Positions 25,001 to 37,100 of a stretch of 64,000 nucleotides of DNA are shown here, one piece after another (position 1 is the stretch's first letter; every line of letters starts with the position of its first letter). The notes under the pieces were generated by a model, which searched no databases, was not told the origin of the DNA, and saw only the letters and a list, made by a program, of their open reading frames with translations. A program made the position numbers and the translations under genes. The DNA is taken from assembly GCA_000499405.2 (NCBI GenBank), contig HG738136.1, positions 2,396,646 through 2,460,645 on the forward strand, in the 5' to 3' direction. The DNA comes from Onchocerca volvulus (taxonomy: Eukaryota > Nematoda > Chromadorea > Rhabditida > Onchocercidae).

Positions 25001-25291
25001 TTAAAAATTATTAGAGAAATAAAACAAGTAGGAGCACAATTAAGTAATTCAGGTATCAAAGTATTTATAACTTTTGTAACTTGCGGCTTTTCTGGTGGTT
25101 AGTCTAGTTGTTTCAATGCGGCAATAATTATAAGAGTAGTAAATAAAACATAATAGTTTTAAAAACATGATTAAACTTTAAAATATAAAAATAACTATTA
25201 TGATTTATGGTTTGAAGTGGAAAAATTGAGAACCAAAATGACTTAGGATCACATTTAGGTGTTTCTGACATCGATAAAATCTAATTTTATG

Positions 25292-25332
<41 letters not shown>

Positions 25333-28300
25333 ATCCATGACTCCATTCCTACAAGTTCTCTTTTCTATCATCTTTTTTCATCTCCTTAATTCTCTTCTTT
25401 TTTTTTCTCTTTTTTACTTCAGCACTTGTAATATACATATGGCTATTTTCTCGAAATTGGAAATTACTAAAATTTAAATACTTTCCGTGAAAACTGAAAC
25501 TCTAACTCAATTTTTCTCGCTTCTCCAAACTTATTTCGTCTGCATTCAGTTCTACCTTTGAAAATACTCATCAAAGCTTTACACTGCGTCGTCTGTGTTA
25601 AATCCCCGAAGGCCTAAAACGGATAAATATAATCCCAATGTGAATGGACATAGCATTTAATTATAAAAAAGCTATAATAGATTTGATGATTTATAACATT
25701 GAAGCAACCTCTGATTCTTCCAAGTAACCTAGATCAGGACCTTTCGTTATTCCAGTTTCAACAACATCCAAGATTTTTATTGGAGCCGGATAGTTTCCAG
25801 AAGTCATCTTCATAACCTAGAAAAAAAAAAAAGAATCTTCCAAATCAAAAAAAAAAGTGTCTAAAACTTTATTTTGGTTCTCTCTACTACTTTCAATTCG
25901 AAGATAGCATTTGATTTTAAAATATCTTCATAACTTGAAATTTGAATTGAGGCTAAAACTTAAATCCAAATATTTCCTCAAAGAAACTGAAACTTACGTT
26001 TTCGCGTGCTTTTTTCAAAATTATATGTTTGAAAACTGGAGTTCTCGTCAATACATAATCTGTGGCTTTTTTCCACAAAGATCCTTTGCGATCTATTTGC
26101 AAATCCCCCGCAGACAGATGTTGCGCGACTACAACGGCAACCTGAAAACATGTTTCTAATAATACATATAATTGAAATTTTAGTACAACGAAAAATGAAA
26201 AATGCAAGCTTTAGAAACTACAAAATGTGATCCACGAAGCAAGAACTGAGAAATGACTTAAACATGTTATTTTCAGTAAGAAAAGAAAACTAAGCTAAGT
26301 CAAAATAGTTTTTTGAATTCCACCGATTTCTCCTTCTTCTCACAAAATTTATAACTAAAAATTCCGATTTATAAGAATTTTGAATTTCAGGAATTAAGAA
26401 AATAATGTGACAATATTTTCCAAATAAGGGATGAAGAATTTGGAAATAGACTCACTTGTTCAAGATAATCATAGTTATTCTCTTCAGCAGGCTTCACTCC
26501 AGCTCCAATAGGATCTACAATACGATCGATCAGACCAATTTTCTTCGCCTTCATAACAGGTAACATTTTCCCGGTAAGCATCATACTAAGGGCTTCAGTG
26601 ATCGGTACCAACTTTGGTAAACGTTGTGTGCCACCAGCACCAGGAAGTAGGCCTAATTTTACCTGAATTCAAATCACTAAATTACGAACTATGAAAGAGA
26701 TCTTTTAATAAGATTAGAATCGCTGATCTATTGATTATTCCAATTCTGTTAATAGAATTATGAAAATGAAATAGTTTTACCAAGCCATATGATATTATGA
26801 TAATTAGATGTAATGGAAAATAACAATGATAAGGATTATCAAATTTGAAATTTCCAAAGACAACTACGATAATGTAATAGCACAAATAAGAATAACAGAT
26901 CTCGATGATTACCTCAGGTAATGCAAACAATGTTTTTGGCACATTCATAGCAATTCGATAATGGCATGCAAGCGCTAACTCTAAACCACCACCCATACAG
27001 GTACCCATAATAGCTGCAACAACCGGCTTTTCACTGCTTTCAATTCGCAAAAAATCCCGCTGTCCATCAGATGAAATTTTCCGACCATCTGCAGAATTTT
27101 TGCACTGAAATATCGAAACTTTTTTTTGGCAAAAATCTCTTTTAATTGAAATTTAAGTGAAAATTAAATTCAAAAATTGTCTAAATTTTTAAAAATCAAA
27201 TTAATTTTAATGCGATCGTCATTTTATCTATAGCATTGCTATACGATAGAATCGACCATCATTGATAAAGAAGAGAAAATATAGCTTGCCCCTCTAAGAA
27301 TTACTACAAAATTCAATATACTGTAAGTAAACTAAATTCTGGGTTATTGTAAACTTTATTTAAGTAAACTAAATCCTAGGTTACTGTAAACTTTATTTAA
27401 CTTTCTACGAAGATGAATAAGACATTTAGCAAAAAAAGATACTCGTTAAGTCCTTATAAGTTTTTTCTACATGAATGTTAAGTTCAAAACTACAAATTAT
27501 TGCCCGTAATAATATTGAATTCAGCAATCGTTGTATTTTGGAACTTTCCCGAAGATAAACTATTTACCTTGGACAACATCCCGATATCAGCGCCAGCGAT
27601 GAATGTATTCGGTTTCCCAGATATTATTACTACTCCTTTAATAGACGCATCAGCTCCAATACGCTCCATATAATATCGCAAATCATCCGCAACTGTTTCA
27701 TTTAAGATATTTTCCTGTAGAGAACAATTTTGAATTTCCAATAGTAGCAAAATAAGAATTGATGTCTTTGAGAAAAGTTAAAAATATCAAAATCAAAAGA
27801 AAAGATCAAAGTAATCGATGAGGAAGAAAAATTGTTCATTATTCCCACAAATTAATTTACTATAAAAACTATTAATAACTAAAAAAAAAATGAATTCAAC
27901 TTACTTTCGCATTAGGAAGGCCAATTTTCATTATAGCTATATTATTTTTTATTTTTAACGTTACCGTTTCGCGATTGTTGGATTTAATCATATCATCACG
28001 TTTTGAGATAATTACTTCAGACTTTACTGAAAATATAAATGAATCGAAATAGAAAAGTTTTTTCTATATTTTTGTAAAAGTTAAAGTATGGACTTTCTTT
28101 TAAATCCTACTATGATATTCAGATTTTATCCTTATCAAATGAAACTTTTTGTATTCTGCGCAGCTTTGCATAAAAATTACTACTCGATAAAATTTAATTA
28201 TCTAATTCAAATTTGAAATCTTGAAGTTGAAAAACTCACCATCAGGTTTAATATGAACATTTGTACTCGCAAGCCGGGCGATGTTTCGTAGTATCGGTAC

Positions 28301-28515
28301 TGCATTAAAATTACATTTAATTAATCAATCTAGTTAAGTTTGGAAAAAATGATTAAGTTTAAAAATGCTTCTTAAAATCATCAAATTATGCCTAATCTCA
28401 TTCAAATTCTATTAAAAAATTTTATTCAAAAATCGATTAAAATAAAAATATGATAGAAAAACTAACTGGTCAAATATTTTGGCCAAGATACTGATACTAC
28501 TCTGGCGTAAAACAT
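22033..28515 (-). CDS. HADHA: HADHA, mitochondrial trifunctional enzyme alpha subunit
   Basis: Fifteen exons, all in phase: 28515-28467, 28299-28240, 28026-27905, 27714-27568, 27104-26913, 26662-26456, 26141-25998, 25816-25709, 25613-25501, 24957-24660, 24153-23917, 23500-23306, 23008-22812, 22641-22551, 22236-22033 (TAA). The product is 787 residues (human 763). It carries long-chain enoyl-CoA hydratase and 3-hydroxyacyl-CoA dehydrogenase activities of mitochondrial beta-oxidation. The N-terminus, rich in Arg/Ser/Val and free of acids, fits a transit peptide. The hydratase half shows [26 protein letters not shown] (first catalytic Glu), FALPE (second Glu position) and [14 protein letters not shown]. 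The dehydrogenase half shows the NAD-binding [32 protein letters not shown], catalytic His in [24 protein letters not shown] and the C-terminal [14 protein letters not shown]. All key residues I can place are intact. An acceptor lies only 6 bases upstream of the ATG. The thiolase partner HADHB is not in the window. Confidence 0.97.
25293..25330. repeat. (TA)n microsatellite in a HADHA intron
   Basis: About 19 uninterrupted TA units in the intron between HADHA exons 9 and 10. Simple dinucleotide repeat, probably length-polymorphic. Confidence 0.9.
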
Positions 28516-28520
28516 CGAAA

Positions 28521-28527
28521 CCTGTAT
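28521..28527 (-). promoter_or_regulatory. Likely spliced-leader acceptor of HADHA
   Basis: On the minus strand an AATACAG acceptor ends at 28522, leaving a 6-base leader before the HADHA ATG at 28515. No upstream coding exon fits, and so short a leader is characteristic of nematode trans-spliced messages. Similar acceptors precede TP53RK, HAPSTR1, IMP3 (exon from 49718), COX4 (from 63871) and the 63-aa membrane protein (from 31630). Confidence 0.6.
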
Positions 28528-29264
28528 TAACAAAAATCTAATTCATTTCAATTCATGCTTCTATTCTTTGATATCACGATATTCACAATGAAATAATAAC
28601 GGAATAAAATATAAAAATGGGAAAAAACTTTAAAAAAATTATTTTAAACTAATTCTTTTCAATGATAAATTCTCGAAATCTCGATACATTGTAATGTTTT
28701 GTAATTATTCCAAATTATTTTCCTTTCCCACTTTTTTTTTTCTCCTCTCTTTATCTTCTCTTCAATTCATTACTGTGATAAAAAAATTTCAATTCATTTC
28801 TATAACAACTATCAGAAATTAAACAATTCAAATTAATATTTAAACCATCAAAGTACGCTTACTTTAGGATTTTCGTTGGAAAAATTCATATTCAATTAGC
28901 ACTTTTGGAAAAAAAATATATTAAATAAACTCGCTTTTTTTTTTATTTTGAATTAAAAAAAAAAAAAAAAAAAAACGGTCGATGCAAATATTACGAAAGA
29001 AATGGTTAAAAGAAAATTTGAATTGAAATTTAAAAAAATCCACAAATAAAGAAATTAAAAAAAAACACCACTAAAAAGAAATATCGCAAAAAAGAATTCC
29101 ATCTGGAAATCACTGAAACAATCAGGCTAATTTATGATCACTTTTCGTCTAAAGCATATTTTAAAATTCTCATCGAGCAATTCATATCCGACAAATAGTT
29201 TCACTAAGAGAATTCTTTTAGATACATGATAAGGAATTTGAGAAATAACCCTAAAATCTTATCT

Positions 29265-29437
29265 GCGAAATGACCCTAAAATCTATACAATGAAAGATAG
29301 GGTGCAAAAATTGCGACAGAAATAATTGAAGAAATATTACTAACACGATTAATTCCACTATATCCCATAAAAGTCTTCTTTGGCGAACAATTTTATGGGT
29401 CAGCAAATTTTATTTATAGATTTTAGGGTCATTTCGC
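29265..29437. mobile_element. MITE-like element with 23-bp perfect inverted ends
   Basis: A 173-bp element whose ends, 29265-29287 and 29415-29437, are perfect 23-bp inverted repeats (outer part GCGAAATGACCCTAAAATC). An inner CCCATAAAA/TTTTATGGG pair adds a second stem. Just to the left, AAATAACCCTAAAATCTTA at about 29243-29261 is an extra, slightly diverged copy of the terminal sequence. No clear target-site duplication was seen. It resembles a non-autonomous DNA transposon; no second full copy lies in the window. Confidence 0.65.
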
Positions 29438-30114
29438 CTAAGCCTAAGAAATTTTCAACAGCAACAAATTCTCAATAATTCTCAATTCTTTCTATTCTAT
29501 TTCAATTTTTCTATTTCTTTTTTAAATTTAAATGATCTTTTCGATCTTTAATTTCATTCTCTTTCATCTTATTTCTATTTCAAACTCTAATCCTCTCATC
29601 ATTTGAATGATTTCTCGCAAAAATTATTGATGATTTTGTGTGCTATCACAATATCATTGTACAGAGTACAAAGTACGCGCGAACGGATCATATTAAGTTG
29701 AACTGCATTTTACTAGCAAACAACAAAGATGAAATTGAATTTATCGATTAAATGGAAAAATTAAATTACAACGAATTTTTCATTTACAACCCAAATTAAT
29801 GATTTATAATACATTAATTAAAATGAATTAATAAATCTATTTAAAGTTATTAAATCAATGATTTGAATGAATTCATCATACAATACAATTGTTAAAACAA
29901 GAAATGCTTTACTACAATGTTTAAAAAACGGAACATCTTCTTATAATTTCATAATTATTACAGTCATTATTATCATCATGATTACTATCGTTATCATATC
30001 ATTTTAAGACAATCTTTAAAATCATTATCATTATCATCGTTTATTATTATATCACTGAATGTATCATTCCCTAAGCATATAAGATATTTCGGACTACAAA
30101 AAAAAAAAAATCAC

Positions 30115-30266
30115 GGATCTTTATCCGGAATTTAAGAATTACAATTAATCGGATCTTTGATTTTGAATTTAAGAATTACGGTTACTTGGATCTTTATCCG
30201 GAATTTAAGAATTACAATTATTCGGATCTTTTCCCTAATTTAGGAAATCCGGAATTTAAGAAATAG
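30115..30266 (+). repeat. 36-37 bp minisatellite, about four units
   Basis: Units start at 30115, 30151, 30188 and 30224, each opening with GGATCTTT and containing GAATTTAAGAATTAC. The first and third are nearly identical, the second diverged, and the fourth degenerates. It is non-coding DNA between HADHA and the small membrane-protein gene. Confidence 0.8.
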
Positions 30267-30539
30267 TAAAATTTTATTCGATCAAAGAGGAATGCCATTA
30301 ATAGACAAATCATTTAAAGCATCGAAAGTAATACCTTCATACTGTTTGACCCTTAATTTAAAAAATTTTTTTTTTAAAAAAAGCAAGAATTGAAAAGATG
30401 AATCTCTTCATTCAGTCTTCTTGACCTTTACCATCGTCATCATGATAGAATAGAAGGAACAAATGTTATCATTAGCATTATCAGTTATCACTCTATCACT
30501 GCTATGGCAAATTTATCCACATGGTCCATCTTCAATAGC

Positions 30540-31005
30540 TCGAATTTTGAGCACGAATTTAACTCGAACTTTAAACATGACCTCAACATTTGAACTTTGC
30601 CAATCTCAGTACTCAAACTCTACACTGATCTTATTCTTAAACTTTGGACAAGATTTTGATATTTGAACTTTGGACGAGATTTCAATAATTGAACTTTGAA
30701 CATGATATCAGTATTCGAACTTTGAATATGATCTCAGTACTTGAACTCTGAATTTAGTCTTACTATGTACGAACGCCATTTCAATATTTGAATTCTGGAA
30801 CTTGATTTTACTACTCGAACTTTGAATATCATCTCAAAATTTGAGCTCTGAAATTAATCTTACTACTTGAACTTTGAACAAGATTTCAATATCTTTGACT
30901 TCTGAACTTACTATTCAAACTTTGAACAGAACTTACTACTCAAATTTTGAACATAAATCCACTATTTGAAGTCTAAATATAACATGACCTTATTTGAAGT
31001 TTTGA
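30540..31005 (+). repeat. Degenerate minisatellite of TTGAACTTTGAA units
   Basis: Over about 460 bp a unit of roughly 32-38 bases recurs a dozen or more times with many substitutions. The consensus is near TTGAACTTTGAACATGAT followed by CTCAGTACT. Boundaries are approximate. Any open frame through this stretch is a by-product of the repeat. Confidence 0.7.
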
Positions 31006-31336
31006 ATTCGACTTCATCATTCTTATTTTCTTCAGAATATTTATGGCAGAAACTTTCTATTTCTTCTAAAAAAAAAAAAATTACATTCATCACTATTGCA
31101 AGAAAAATTGAAAATTAGATGGTACCAATGATGACCTGAAATACTATTGCATTTTTCAAAAACACAGATCAAATTAGTGACAAAAGAAAGGGAAAAAATG
31201 GACAACAGACATATAATTGTAATTAACTCATTCATTAACAAAATAAAAATAGGTCAATAGGTTGAGAAAATTTTGACCTTTGTCTGGATGATAGTATTTT
31301 TTCGCAGCGCGTCTGAATAAATTGGTTTGATAATCG

Positions 31337-31390
31337 GTCTATTTCACGGAAATGTGTTGGCAGTCTATTTCACCGGGAAATGTGTTGGCA
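31337..31390 (+). repeat. Tandem duplication (26 and 28 bp)
   Basis: Two adjacent copies, 31337-31362 and 31363-31390, of a unit reading GTCTATTTCAC..GGAAATGTGTTGGCA; the second has two extra bases. They lie about 240 bp upstream of the acceptor that starts the small membrane-protein transcript. Confidence 0.8.
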
Positions 31391-31661
31391 ATTCCGTGTT
31401 TGTCGTTGTACGAAGATTTATGGGGAGGAGGATGGTGTCGATGAGAATTCTCTGGCACCTCAGGGACCTCAGGGTACCTCAAGTACCGCAAGTATTACCT
31501 AAATATTACGATGAAGGCAAGAAATATCACTGAAAGTATTCTCGACAAAATTTATACTAAATTCTACGTGACGATGTTTCGCCCAAATGTTAATAAATCT
31601 TAATCTCTTACTTGATTATTCCGTTTCAGTATTGCTATTCGTTTAATCATATCCGAAACTA

Positions 31662-32258
31662 ATGGTTGAATTGAGTGGTAAAAGCACTCTTCAACATAGC
31701 TTTGATAATTCAGTTTTTATTATACCAGCTGTAATCGTTGTCGCTATTGTAGGTTAGTTTTTCCTAAAAAAAAAAAAAAGTTTTCTCTTTTTTGTTTGAT
31801 TCATTTCATCTTTTTCTATCTCATATTCTACTCAAAATTCTTTTTTTGGTCGAATTAATTGTTCTTGTTCCAGCAAAATTTAATTGGTTTGATTTGAATC
31901 AAACAGAGTATCAGATTTAGGTTGTATTTTGGAAACTAAAGCATCCCTGATTCAAATATGGTTAAAAATTGTTGCATAAATTCATATATAAGTTGTTGAA
32001 GACTAAAAACAATAGTTATGAGAAAGGAAAAAGATTATTCAATTGTTCTTCGATCTTCATATCGTGATTTTATACTGAAAATATTGCCAAAAAAGAATAA
32101 TTATAATTTTTGCAAATTCGATTTTAATATTGATGAAATCTAACTTCGCAATTTCAGCACTGGTAACATACAAGTTGACTAGTTCAATAAAATTGAAGCA
32201 AAGACGCGAAGAAGAAAAAAGACGAAGACGAGAAGAGAAATCTAGAAAGAGGAGTTGA
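31662..32258 (+). CDS. Small single-pass membrane protein (63 aa)
   Basis: Two exons in phase, 31662-31752 and 32158-32258 (TGA), with canonical donor (G|GTTAGT) and acceptor (TTTCAG). A TTTCAG acceptor at 31629 precedes a 32-base leader, consistent with trans-splicing. The product has a short N-terminal segment (residues 1-16), one strongly hydrophobic segment with core VFIIPAVIVVAIVALVTY (about residues 18-36) and a highly charged C-terminal tail of Lys/Arg/Glu ending RSRKRS-like. By the positive-inside rule the tail should be cytosolic. No signal-peptide site is obvious. I do not recognise the family. The pattern of a membrane helix, YKL/WKL and a basic-acidic helix is loosely like SMIM15-type small integral membrane proteins, but I cannot confirm homology. 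The spliced frame and clean signals argue for a real gene despite its size. Confidence 0.65.
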
Positions 32259-33399
32259 TCTAATCAGAAAAGATTATCAAATATTAAGAAGAAGATCTAT
32301 GATGAATCAATTTACGAAATGTATTTTATCTTAATGGTATTATTAATTCTTGTGTTCAGGATATTTCCGTAGTTTTCGACGAATTATCGAAAAATTTTCT
32401 CAGAAAAAAGTGGAAATAATATTTACCGATTTTAAAGATTTCAAGTCAATTATTTTTGTCGTTTGAATCTAACAAGCAGTTTTTGTCACAGTTGGAATAA
32501 TCATCGGTATTATTATTTGGTTTTATTATCATTTCGACACATTAACAGTATTATCATTTCCTGGTGAAGATTTTCTTTCACAATTGTTGATTTCGGTTTC
32601 TTTTTTCTGGTTTTTATCTTTTTTTTTTTTTTTTTTTCATATTTGTCTCTCTATTTTCACTTTTCTGTGTATATGAATGACATATCGGGGTGTGAAAGGA
32701 TTATATTTATTGCAGACATTGGGATAGAAATACAAAAAATGTGAGACTTTTAGAAATAATTGATTATGATATCACTGCTCTATCTCCTAGTCCATGAAAT
32801 ATCGATCGAGACCTTTTTTCTTTTGAAATTTAATTTCGATTTCTAAGTTTTTCTACTGCCCAAATGCCTTATCTTATTGGTTAATATTGTTTCTATATTT
32901 TGAATCTTCTTTTTTTGTGAAATCTTTCGTTTTCAAAAATCAATATAAATATGATATCGGTGTAAAATTTCATTTTTTTTTTTTTTCTGATCTTACTCTT
33001 TTTTGTTTTTGCATCTCTGTCTTTTTCGTTATAATTTGCTTAAAAAATTTCCGTGATAATTTTTTTTTCGGATTTGCAAAGGTGTTAAGGATTTGTAGCT
33101 ATTATCATTGTGTAATCAAATTTCAAGCTTGCTATGCTGTTTGTTAGGATAAGTGATAATTCTAGATAAATAACAGCGATAGGTCGGATTGATATTTTCA
33201 TCGATAATTTATTAATTTATGTACATTAGCAAATTATCTTACCATAGGATTTAAGGTATTTTTGACTATTTGCTGGTCTTATAGTGACATAGATTTATTT
33301 CTTGATTTCTAGATTCCAATAATTTCCAAATTTCTTGTACGTTATGACTTTTATAATTTGGGAAATAATTTAAATTATCGGTTTATTCACAAGCATTGT

Positions 33400-33490
33400 A
33401 TTCTGTTTTTTCTTTTTATCCATAACTTATTCTGTTTTTACTTTTTATTCATAACTTATTTTGTTTTTTCTTTTTGTTCATAACTTATTC
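33400..33490 (+). repeat. About 30-bp tandem repeat, three units
   Basis: Three consecutive copies of a unit near TTCTGTTTTTTCTTTTTAT followed by CATAACTTA, with a few substitutions between copies, in the region upstream of BBS9. Confidence 0.7.
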
Positions 33491-34008
33491 ATAATTTTCT
33501 TGTTGTGCAATAGTTCATAAACGCATAATAGAAAAGAAATAGTAGGTAATATCAGAAGAGTGTAGTTTAGAAGTATCTGATCAATAAATTTTATACAAAT
33601 GAGAAATATACAATTGATATTTACGTATAGAATGTCCAAAATATACAATATAAGAAATATAAATGTATAGTACAACATAAAATTTATACAGTTGAGAGTT
33701 TTGTGATTCTGGTTTGTTTTAAGATTTCGCAAAAATTGATTTCCAAATTTCTAACTTTCAAGAATATGTGATTTCTAGTCTTTTTTTTCTTTTATTTTTT
33801 TTTTTTTTTCAAGACTTCTAAGTACGTGAATTATTGTTTGATAGATGAATGGGATGGAAAAAAATTTGAAATATTTGAAATTTTAATTCTTTAATTTGTG
33901 CATTTCAATATCATATAAATCATTATGTGATAAAAAGAAATGCTACAAACTTTTCTTTATCATCTCTTGCTATATTATTCTCTCTATGAACAATAGTTAA
34001 TGTATGTA

Positions 34009-34022
34009 GTTGCTATGGTAAT
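34009..34022 (+). promoter_or_regulatory. X-box (RFX/DAF-19 site) of the BBS9 promoter
   Basis: GTTGCTATGGTAAT, 85 bases before the BBS9 ATG. It matches the nematode ciliary X-box consensus GTTNCCATGGNAAC at all but two defined positions, one a C/T change allowed in looser consensus forms. In C. elegans, DAF-19 (the RFX factor) binds such imperfect inverted repeats, typically 60-250 bp upstream of BBS and IFT start codons. The match, spacing and downstream gene all agree; function is inferred. Confidence 0.75.
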
Positions 34023-34107
34023 TGGGATTTTAACGAAATAAATTCTTCTCATATAAATCGATTTTTTGGAGTGCATCGAAATTAACAAAAAGAATAATAA
34101 TTAAAGC

Positions 34108-37100
34108 ATGTCGGTGTTTCATGTTCATGAATGGCTTACACTTGATTTGATTAATGCTAATGTTTGCGCAGTTGGTGAATTGGTCGAGAATCGAGGTTTG
34201 AGATTTGTTTTACTGAGAGTTTTTCGGTTAAAATAATGAAAGATAAATTGATAAAGAGGAATTATGGACAATTTCATCCCAGTATCTTGTGAATTAGTTC
34301 GAAATTCCATCAAATAAGTTTATTCGTGTACTATTTAGATATTAAGTTAAAATTCGATGAAATACTTTTAAGATCAAATTCATTGTATTTAAAAGTCATA
34401 AAGAGATTTCAAGCCTAATTAAGCTTGAAGATATCATTGCTTTGCGATAAAATAGATTTTAATGTAGCTTATTTACTCAGAAAAATGTTTTGTTTTTTTT
34501 TTTTTTTTTTTTGTTTTATCCTAATTTATCCAATAAATGAATTAATCTTTGAATTTATTATTCTATAATTTAGCATTATATCAAAATTAATTTTCACAGT
34601 ACATTTTGGCTAATTTATAGATCAAATAGTAGTGGGTAGTATAACGGGTCGAATATGGATCATCGATCCGGGTCGAGCAAATGACCCAAAACAGCAGCAA
34701 TTATTGAGCTGTCTGTTAGAGGAAGATTTATCTGTTAGTATAATCGATATTGCTATTGCAAATTTCGTTCCTAATTTGGGAAAAAATTTAATTGCCATAT
34801 TATCGCCACAAAAATTGATAATTTATCATTTTGTTCCAGGTATTTCAAAATTTTATATTCTAATCAAATCAGTCAAATGATATTTATTCAAAATATTTCA
34901 TATTTTTCTTTTGCGATTATAAAATTTTGCATAATTTTTAGATTTCATTTTTTTTTTGCGATTATAAAATTTTTTCGCTAATTTTAGATGAAGAAGCTTA
35001 TCAATTAACTAGATTACATGAACATAATATCACCGCTATAGCTTATAATATGTGTATCGGTAAATTTGGTCGATCATTTGCGACACAAATTTGCGTCCAA
35101 GATATGACATCGTCGTTGATGGTTTTTGCGGCGGAAAATCCACTTTTCCATCATACGATTCCATTAATTCCCGCTTTACATCCTGGTCCAATCATCTATA
35201 CATCATATTCGGATTCCATCGTTACAGCATCATCATCAACGGGCATTTTAACTTCTTATAGATATTCCGTTCTTTCGGCAGCAGTAAGTGGAAAAAAAAT
35301 TACGGTATGTTACGGTATCATTTTATTTCATTTTTTTTTTTTTTTTGTTTTTTGAGAATTCAATTTTATTAAATATATGAATTCATAATTGATTGCTTCA
35401 ATTGTAGTATTTTTAATTTATTGATATTTCTTAGATTAATCAATATTTCTTATTTCTTTAATTATTCTTGAAGATTTTATTATCTCTTCTTATTTCATCT
35501 AGTTTTTTTGAGATTCAGTTTTATAAAATATATAAATTTATAATTTGATTACTTCGATTGCAACACTCATAATTTTACTGATATTTTTTAGATCATCAGT
35601 CGATAATTCCTATCTTTTCGATTATTCTTAAATATCAAACTTTAATTTCAGGCTAATTGGACATTTAACCTTGGTGATTATGCATTGGATTTAGAAACAA
35701 TTGATACAACACTTGTACAACCATCTATTATTGTATTATGCAAGCGAACTTTATTTTGTTTAACTCATGGTGGTACTTTACGATTTACATATCGCTTGCA
35801 ATGTGTTGCAATTTCACTTCTTGTTTACGATTCCAGTTAGTTTCGTAATTTTAATTAGTTTTAATCGTCGACTATGATTTCAATTAATTTTGCAATCTTA
35901 ATTTTTCTCGAAAATCCTTAATTAATCACTAGTATTTTCCTTTTTTTTTCCATTGATTCTTATTTAATCGATAATTCCTGTCTTTTATCATTATTTCTTT
36001 AACTAATACTTTCGATCGCCATTAATCGACAATTTGTGTCATTTACCATTTCTTTTCTAATTAATACTTTAATTAATTAATCGTTCAATTAAATGATATT
36101 TTCATGTTTATAATTTTATTTTACAGCAAATGATGCATATGTAAAATTATGCATTTCAACAGCTTCACGTATGTTACTTTTTTTCAAAGATACGATTTCA
36201 ACATGGTCAGCACAACTTTCACATAATGCAATTCAAGTTCGATTATGTACTTTTGGGTTAGCATTTATTTATTTTTTTTTTTCACATAATTACATTAAAT
36301 TATACTAGAAAATAAAATAATGGAAAAATTTTTGAGAAAAAAAAATTCGATTTCTGAAATTCTTATTTCTTAAAAAATTTTTTCGAAAAAATTTAATTTT
36401 TGAATTTTAAGAATTTCCCCTTTAATTTTTTTTCCATACAATTTCTGTATTATTTAAGCTCATATCGTTCAATGTTGGTAGTTTTATCAAATTCTCGAAT
36501 CTCGATCGGTTATTTGGGTACTGAACCAGCACTATTTCGTATTCCGTTACCACAAACACGTTATATTAATTTTCAAGAACGTTACAACGAATTTATGGAA
36601 CTTGAAGCATTAATACGAAAAAAATCGACAGAATTAACCGATGGTTTTTAATTTTTAAAAAAATTTTTCGCTAATATTTTCTAAATTTCAAATTTACATG
36701 TGCTAAATTTTTATCATGAGAAGAATATAAAATGGTTTATAAATTAGATATATCGTATTGTCGATATCAAAATTTATTCGAGAAAGATCGGGCGAGAGAA
36801 CGGGAAATATTTTCATTTATCGATTGGCATCTTTTATATTATCCAATTTTTTTTCTTTTATATCTAATTCTATCAAGATAAGAATTGTTTTTATTTCGAA
36901 ATTTGTTTACTATATTGGATTGTTTCTTTTTTTTCCTTTTTTTTTTTTTTTTTTTTTGGAAAATTAAAATCAATTTTCAGAAGAAATAAAATCCAATTAC
37001 AGAAAGAAATTTTCATTTTTTTTAGATGCTTCATCGAAAAATTCATTATCACTGAATTGCTCGTACGATAGCTTAAATTTCAAATCGGTATGATCATCTT

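Larger units (their letters stand above)
28528..31629. other. Repeat-rich intergenic region, divergent promoters
   Basis: About 3.1 kb between the minus-strand HADHA and the plus-strand small membrane-protein gene, so it must contain both promoters. It holds a terminal-inverted-repeat element (29265-29437), two minisatellites (30115-30266 and about 30540-31005) and a 27-bp duplication (31337-31390). Poly-A/T runs occur near 28736, 28955 and 30098. No conserved protein-coding exon was recognised. Confidence 0.5.
32259..34107. other. Intergenic region upstream of BBS9
   Basis: About 1.85 kb: the presumed 3' UTR of the small membrane-protein gene, long T tracts (about 32618-32638, 32967-32986, 33780-33810), a short tandem repeat near 33400-33490 and the BBS9 promoter with an X-box (34009-34022). 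Open frames here are poly-Phe or Asn/Ile-rich artefacts of AT content. Confidence 0.5.

Noticed and set aside
25060..25140. Possible small extra HADHA exon
   Set aside because: The neighbouring exon simply extends to 25501 and joins 24957 in phase with the expected CxxNKFG-type sequence, so no extra exon is needed.
30463..30666. 67-codon plus-strand open frame
   Set aside because: Runs into the degenerate TTGAACTTTGAA minisatellite; a repeat artefact.
33478..33732. 84-codon minus-strand hydrophobic open frame
   Set aside because: Ile/Leu/Asn-rich translation typical of random AT-rich DNA, in a region with a tandem repeat.
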